A stretch of DNA of 64,000 nucleotides. Source: DAISKN01 sp963716925. GTDB taxonomy: Bacteria > Acidobacteriota > Vicinamibacteria > Marinacidobacterales > SMYC01. Both the position numbers and the translations under genes were made by a program. Shown here one piece after another: positions 59,846-64,000 of the stretch. How positions within the stretch are numbered: the stretch's first letter is position 1; every line of letters begins with the position of its first letter. The stretch spans positions 1,736,001-1,800,000 of the forward strand of contig CAVQUX010000010.1 of assembly GCA_963716925.1 (NCBI GenBank), written 5' to 3'. Below the pieces are notes generated by a model. It worked only from the letters and a program-made list of their open reading frames with translations. It did not search any database and had not been told where the DNA came from.

Positions 59846-61492
59846 TCAGGGTCGGTGCCGAAGCACTTTCCCGGGAAGCGATTGGGTCATCGCACCGTCG
59901 CTGATGACGGGCTCTCCGTTCACCAGGACGTGATCGATTCCCACCGAGTAGGAGAGGGGCTCGGTGAAGGTGGCGGTGTCCCGGATCTGATCCGGGTCGA
60001 AGACGAGGACGTCGGCCGCATAGCCAACTTCGATACGGCCCCGCTGCGGGAGGCGCAAGATGGCCGCGGGGAGAGACGTGAGCTTACGGATGGCTTCCGG
60101 AAGGGGGATAACCTTCTCTTCCCGAACGTACTTCGCGAGTATCCGCGGGAACGCGCCGAACCCGCGCGGATGCGCGCTCGCGACGCTCTTGGGGTTGGTC
60201 GGCTCGGTGTCGTTGTCGAATGTGACGAAAGGCTCCTTCATGGCGAGGCGCTTCTGCTCTTCATCCATGCTCTGAGGGCAGACGCCGGTCCCTCGGGCGG
60301 CGACGAGGTCGAAGAACGCGTCCCAGACGTCCTTTCCCATGTGCTCCGCCGCCTCTTCGATCGAGAGCCCCACCACTGCGGGATCGGTGGCCGGTCCCAC
60401 CTCGGTGATCAGAACGTTCCCCCAGTCCTTTCCCACGTGGCGATACCAGTTCTCCCAATCCGAGGTCTCCTCGACCTCTTCACGGAGAGCTTTGCGCACC
60501 TTCGGATCGGCCAGGGTGGTGAGGAACGCGCCTTCGCCCTTCGCGTAGTGTCTCGGATGGAGAAACGATCCCAGACCGATCCCGTTTCGAATGTAGGGGT
60601 ATATGTCGGCGGTGACGTCGGCACCGCTTCCAATCGCCTCGCGGATGCGGGCGAGAGCGGGCTCCATGAGGGGCCAGTTCTCCTGACCCGCGGCTTTGAG
60701 GTGGTAGATGTGGACGGGAATCCCGGCCTGGCTTCCTACGCGCAGCGCCTCGTCGATGGCTTCGAGCAGCCCCGCGCTCTCGTTCCTCATATGGGTGAAG
60801 TAGACACCGCCGTGGCTCGCCGCCACCCTCGCGAGCTCGGCGATTTCCTCGGTCTTGGCGTAGGCCCCCGGGGGATAGATGAGGGAGGTCGAGAGCCCGA
60901 CGGCGCCGTCCTTCATCGCCTGGTCCACGAGAGTCTTCATCTCTTCGAGCTGCTGCGGCGTCGGGGCGACGTCCTCGTCACCGAGAACGATCCGGCGCAC
61001 CTGCTCCGCGCCGACGTTGTGAACGACGTTGAGGGCGATCCCCTTGGACTCCAGAATGCGGAAGTACTCGTCGAAGGTCGTCCATTTGAGGTCGAGCTCC
61101 CCCCGAGCGAGGCCCGCGAACGTCTCTTCGTTCTGAGGCGCGAGCGATCCCCCTTCCCCCGCCATCATCGTCGTGATTCCCTGCCGCAGCTTGCTCTCGG
61201 CGCTGGGAGGGTCGGTGACGAGAGGGAGGGAGCTCCCGCCCATCATGTCGATGAATCCGGGAGACACGATGCGGCCCTCGGCGTCGACGACGCGCTTCGC
61301 CTGGGCGCCGGCGAGGGGGCCTATCGCGGCGATCGCTCCATTCGCAATCGCGACGTCGGCGCGCGATCCCGGAGAACCGGTCCCGTCCAGGACGGTTCCG
61401 TTCTTAATAAGAATGTCGTATTCCGGCGAAGGCGCCTGACACGAAGCGGCCAGGAGGACGGTGAACAGGATGCCGTGGGAGCGCATGGACAT
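59846..61492 (-). CDS. N-acyl-D-amino-acid deacylase-like amidohydrolase, lipoprotein
   Basis: A 548-residue protein with a lipoprotein leader (ILFTVLLAASCQAP). The amidohydrolase frame is clear: YDILIKNGTVLDGTGSPG, GRIVSPGFIDMMGGSS, FTHMRNESAGLLEAIDEAL, PVHIYHLKAAGQ and the C-terminal GRIEVGYAADVLVFDPD. The usual HxH metal motif after GFID (GFIDxHxH) is MMGGSS, so the binuclear site must differ or be lost; a family subgroup with similar changes exists. Family enzymes remove the N-acyl group of D-amino acids. ATG at 61492 is assumed; GTG at 61495 and ATG at 61486 are alternatives. Downstream of the beta-propeller gene by 12 bp. Confidence 0.85.
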   Translation of the reverse strand: MSMRSHGILFTVLLAASCQAPSPEYDILIKNGTVLDGTGSPGSRADVAIANGAIAAIGPLAGAQAKRVVDAEGRIVSPGFIDMMGGSSLPLVTDPPSAESKLRQGITTMMAGEGGSLAPQNEETFAGLARGELDLKWTTFDEYFRILESKGIALNVVHNVGAEQVRRIVLGDEDVAPTPQQLEEMKTLVDQAMKDGAVGLSTSLIYPPGAYAKTEEIAELARVAASHGGVYFTHMRNESAGLLEAIDEALRVGSQAGIPVHIYHLKAAGQENWPLMEPALARIREAIGSGADVTADIYPYIRNGIGLGSFLHPRHYAKGEGAFLTTLADPKVRKALREEVEETSDWENWYRHVGKDWGNVLITEVGPATDPAVVGLSIEEAAEHMGKDVWDAFFDLVAARGTGVCPQSMDEEQKRLAMKEPFVTFDNDTEPTNPKSVASAHPRGFGAFPRILAKYVREEKVIPLPEAIRKLTSLPAAILRLPQRGRIEVGYAADVLVFDPDQIRDTATFTEPLSYSVGIDHVLVNGEPVISDGAMTQSLPGKVLRHRP

Positions 61493-61504
61493 CACGTGAG
61501 CATC

Positions 61505-62545
61505 TCATGACTTCCCCGTCCCATAGACGAGAATCTTGAAAGTCCCGTCGATAACCTTGGGGCGCGCCGGCGGGCCCCCCGGGGCCGCCTCCGGCGCCGG
61601 CTCGAACGCGGCCGTGGGCAAGTAGACGTTGTGCGTCTTCGGATCGAGCGCCATGGTGCGCGCGCGCGTCGCGGTCTCGAGCTTCTGCACCACCGTCAGC
61701 TTCCCCGGAGTCTCCTCGCGGGCGATAGTGAGCGTGCCGTCGCCGCAGGAGGCGAAAGCGAGACCCGTCTCGGGATCGAAGGCATTGGCGTCGACGCCAT
61801 CTCCGATGGGAACGGTGGCCAGGACTTTGCCGTTCGTGCTGTCCATCATCACCATCATCTGGTTTTCGGCCCCGAGGAAGAGCCGGTGGTGGGCGAGGTC
61901 GATCGCCATGCCCGAGGCGGCTTCGCCCGGAGCGATGGGCCAGGTGGCCACCACCTTGTGCGAATGGAAGTCGATCACCGCGACCTCGTTCCTGTCCTCG
62001 ATGTTGTTGTAGATGCGACCCGCCGCGCGATCGGCTACCGCGAACTCCGGCTTGCCGGAAAGCGGAATCGTGGCCACGACCTTCCCCGTTCTGGCTTCGA
62101 AGACCGTCGCCGACATCCCGCGCCCGTTGAAGGCATAGACCTCCTGAGCTTCGGGCTCGTAGAAGATGGCGTCGGGGTTCTCGCCGGTCGTGACCTTGCC
62201 GATGGTCTCGAGGGTCTTGAGGTCGACGATGCTCACCTTCGACTCGCGCCCGTTGCTCGCGAAGCCTCGGCCCAGCTCGGGAGCGATGGCGAACCCATGA
62301 ACTCCGGGAGTATCCTTGATCTCGCCCACCACCGCCCCTCGGTCCAGGTCGATCACCACGACCTTGGTCGCATGAGAGACGTAGAGACGGCGGGCGCCCG
62401 AATCGACGGAGAGATAGTCCCAACCCCCTTCGCCGCCGATCGGGATCTCCCTGAGAAGGTGATAGGGCTCGTCGGCCAAGGCGAATCGTCCGACGAGAGT
62501 CCAGGCGATCAGAGTCAAGAGAAAGCCGGTGCTTCGTTTCAGCAT
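61505..62545 (-). CDS. YncE-type beta-propeller protein, secreted
   Basis: A 346-residue protein with a signal peptide (KRSTGFLLTLIAWTLVGRFALA). At least six repeats of the YVTN-like pattern are visible: RRLYVSHATKVVVIDLDRG, GRGFASNGRESKVSIVDLKT, QEVYAFNGRGMSATVFEART, GRIYNNIEDRNEVAVIDFHS, HRLFLGAENQMMVMMDSTN and GLAFASCGDGTLTI. It is a seven-bladed propeller likely used for binding. The C-terminus has a Pro/Gly-rich tail (EAAPGGPPARP). GGAGG precedes the ATG at 62545. It lies between the RND pump and the amidohydrolase in one direction. Confidence 0.85.
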   Translation of the reverse strand: MLKRSTGFLLTLIAWTLVGRFALADEPYHLLREIPIGGEGGWDYLSVDSGARRLYVSHATKVVVIDLDRGAVVGEIKDTPGVHGFAIAPELGRGFASNGRESKVSIVDLKTLETIGKVTTGENPDAIFYEPEAQEVYAFNGRGMSATVFEARTGKVVATIPLSGKPEFAVADRAAGRIYNNIEDRNEVAVIDFHSHKVVATWPIAPGEAASGMAIDLAHHRLFLGAENQMMVMMDSTNGKVLATVPIGDGVDANAFDPETGLAFASCGDGTLTIAREETPGKLTVVQKLETATRARTMALDPKTHNVYLPTAAFEPAPEAAPGGPPARPKVIDGTFKILVYGTGKS

Positions 62546-62570
62546 TCTGTGCCTCCGCGGTCGAGTTACT

Positions 62571-64000
62571 TCAATGCCCGCGAAGCGCCGCATACACCGC
62601 GGGCACCAGATACAGCGTGACCAGAGTAGAGAGGCTCAAGCCGCCGATCACCGCCAGGGCCAGCGGCTTCTGCAGCTCGGCTCCGGCGCCGAGACCGAGC
62701 GCCAGAGGCAAGAGCCCGAACAAGGTGCAAAGCGTCGTCATCAGGATGGGCCTCAGGCGAATCCGAGCCGCCCGAACGACAGCATCGCCGAGGGTCGCCC
62801 CCTCCGCTTCCAGCCGGTGCGCGTAATCCAGGAGAACGATGCCGTTCTTGACCGTAAGCCCGACCAGCAGAATGAGCCCCATCGCCGAGGAGACATTGAG
62901 CTCGGTCCCGGTAATCAAGAGCAGGAGGAACGCACCGGCGAACGAGAGGGGCGCGGCCAGGAGAATCAGAAGGGCCGGGGTAAAGGCGCGGAATTGAATC
63001 ACCAGGATAGTGAAGACCAGGGAGGCGGCGATGGCGAATACCAGAAGCAGCTCGCGAAACGCCTGACGCTGCGACTGGTACTGGCCTCCGACTTCGAGGC
63101 TGTAGCCGACGGGGAGGGCGACGTCGTCCAGACGCGATTTCAACTCGGAAACGGCGCTCCCCAGGTCGCGCCCTTCGAGCCGCGCGGTAATCATGGCCAT
63201 CTGCCGGAGGTTCTCGCGCATCAAGACGCTCGCGCCGTCGGAGCTCTTCGAGCGCGCCAGATTCACGAGAGGCACCCGTTTCCCATCCGCGCTCCGCAGG
63301 GTAGTTCGAGCCTGGCGCGCGGGGTCGAAGCGCTCGCCATCGGGATAGCGCACCCGTACGGGAATGGCCCGGTCGAAAAGCCGCAGCTCGGTCGCCACCT
63401 CCCCGAGCCAGGCCGCCGAAAGCTGCTCCGACACCTGGGCGATGGTAAGGCCCGCCCTTCCCGCGGCCACCGGGTCGATATCCCAGGTGACCTCCGGGTT
63501 TCCTCGCTGAACGCCCACTAGATCCACGACGCCCGGGATCTTCTCCATCAGAGGCTCGACCTCGGCGGCCGTCGCTTCCAGCACCTCGGGGTCGTCGCCG
63601 AATATCCTCACTTCGATGGGCGTCGGAGTGCCTTCCAGATCGCCGATCATGTCCTGGAGAAGCTGGACGAACTCGACATCCAGGTTGGGCGCGGCCGCGT
63701 GGATCCGTGGCCTCAGGTCCGAAATCACTTCCTCCGCGCTGCGGCTTCGGGCCCGAGCCGGCTTCAATCGCACCAGGAGGTCGCCCTTGTTGGGCTCGGT
63801 GGCAAAGAGACCGAGCTCCGAGCCCGTCCGCCGCGAGAAGGAGGCAACCTCGGGTGTCGCCGCCACCAGCTCTTCGACTCGCCGGATCAGACGGTCGGTT
63901 TCTTCGATGGCCGTTCCCGCCGGCGTCAAGTAGTCGATGACGAAGCCGCCTTCATCCATCCTGGGGAGAAACCCGGTGGGTATCAGCAGGTACAACCCCG
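62571..64000 (-). CDS. Efflux RND transporter permease subunit (partial, C-terminal part)
   Basis: The C-terminal ~475 residues of a large (~1000-residue) RND pump cut by the window edge. It shows PTGFLPRMDEGGFVIDYLTP (start of the second periplasmic half), TPIEVRIFGDDPEVLE, VPLVNLA and the membrane block SLVFTILVIQFRAFTPALLILLAAP, with GLILLVGLTVKNGIVLLDYA and LRPILMTTLCTLFGLLPLALGLG. The sequence style is CzcA/MdtB-like. The pump exports drugs or metals with a periplasmic adaptor that is not visible. The stop lies 25 bp upstream of the propeller gene start. Confidence 0.92.
   Translation of the reverse strand, partial: GLYLLIPTGFLPRMDEGGFVIDYLTPAGTAIEETDRLIRRVEELVAATPEVASFSRRTGSELGLFATEPNKGDLLVRLKPARARSRSAEEVISDLRPRIHAAAPNLDVEFVQLLQDMIGDLEGTPTPIEVRIFGDDPEVLEATAAEVEPLMEKIPGVVDLVGVQRGNPEVTWDIDPVAAGRAGLTIAQVSEQLSAAWLGEVATELRLFDRAIPVRVRYPDGERFDPARQARTTLRSADGKRVPLVNLARSKSSDGASVLMRENLRQMAMITARLEGRDLGSAVSELKSRLDDVALPVGYSLEVGGQYQSQRQAFRELLLVFAIAASLVFTILVIQFRAFTPALLILLAAPLSFAGAFLLLLITGTELNVSSAMGLILLVGLTVKNGIVLLDYAHRLEAEGATLGDAVVRAARIRLRPILMTTLCTLFGLLPLALGLGAGAELQKPLALAVIGGLSLSTLVTLYLVPAVYAALRGH

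Noticed and set aside
1..64000. CRISPR arrays, tRNA/rRNA genes, insertion sequences, prophage or defence systems
   Set aside because: Read on both strands without finding spaced repeats, cloverleaf sequences, transposase or phage motifs.

Overview
The window is a 64 kb, high-GC, gene-dense bacterial chromosome segment that looks acidobacterial (Acidobacteriota). Markers are an ADOP-type orphan ABC permease paired with a PadR regulator, a GWxTD-domain protein, two TonB-dependent receptors with carboxypeptidase-like N-terminal domains, a CRTAC1-type FG-GAP/ASPIC protein, large TPR proteins and two PEP-CTERM proteins. No rRNA, tRNA, CRISPR array, transposase or phage gene was seen. Class-level placement cannot be made from this window. 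Both ends cut genes: a DUF5916 protein on the left and an RND efflux pump on the right.

Layout. 1-13.9 kb: DUF5916 outer-membrane protein, creatininase, class V aminotransferase, a TPR / GT-C-TPR / TonB-receptor run, CRTAC1 protein, metallo-beta-lactamase-fold hydrolase, metF. 13.9-24.9 kb: GWxTD protein with a coupled 51-aa ORF, ADOP permease and PadR regulator with a clear promoter and palindromic operator, a selenocysteine-type AhpD-like protein, a glutamate-1-semialdehyde-aminomutase-like enzyme with an SDR, and a secreted glycoside hydrolase with a Na+/sugar symporter. 25-35 kb: a nine-gene minus-strand operon, mostly with 1-4 bp stop/start overlaps, running nucleoside hydrolase, THI5-type ABC importer (three genes), FAD oxidoreductase, CaiB/BaiF CoA-transferase, enoyl-CoA hydratase, adenosine-deaminase-like protein, patatin. 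35-37.7 kb: uppP, then a disturbed stretch with a gene remnant, a PEP-CTERM zincin and a 593-bp gene-free region. 37.7-48.6 kb: symporter, small membrane protein, MFS transporter; TonB receptor with MTA/SAH-nucleosidase-like enzyme; and a sugar-oxidation module (DUF1080 hydrolase, Gfo/Idh oxidoreductase, TIM-barrel isomerase). 48.7-64 kb: DUF6335-like protein, PEP-CTERM protein, alpha/beta hydrolase with an orphan aconitase-X swivel subunit, DUF2961 protein, PP2C phosphatase facing an HscC/J-domain chaperone pair, PAP2 phosphatase, gene remnants, a D-aminoacylase-like amidohydrolase, a beta-propeller protein and the RND pump.

The strongest find is at 18674-19267 (minus). Two short ORFs are one gene interrupted by an in-frame UGA that sits exactly at the second cysteine of the AhpD CxxC-xxx-H active site. 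A SECIS-like hairpin with a GGUC apical loop follows at the expected distance. A second genome-scale signal is a recurring TAxxxT box 5-9 nt upstream of start codons lacking a Shine-Dalgarno sequence, which suggests frequent leaderless transcription. Three otherwise intact genes (TonB receptor, patatin, symporter) carry single-base frameshifts, so either the assembly has indel errors or several genes are recently broken.
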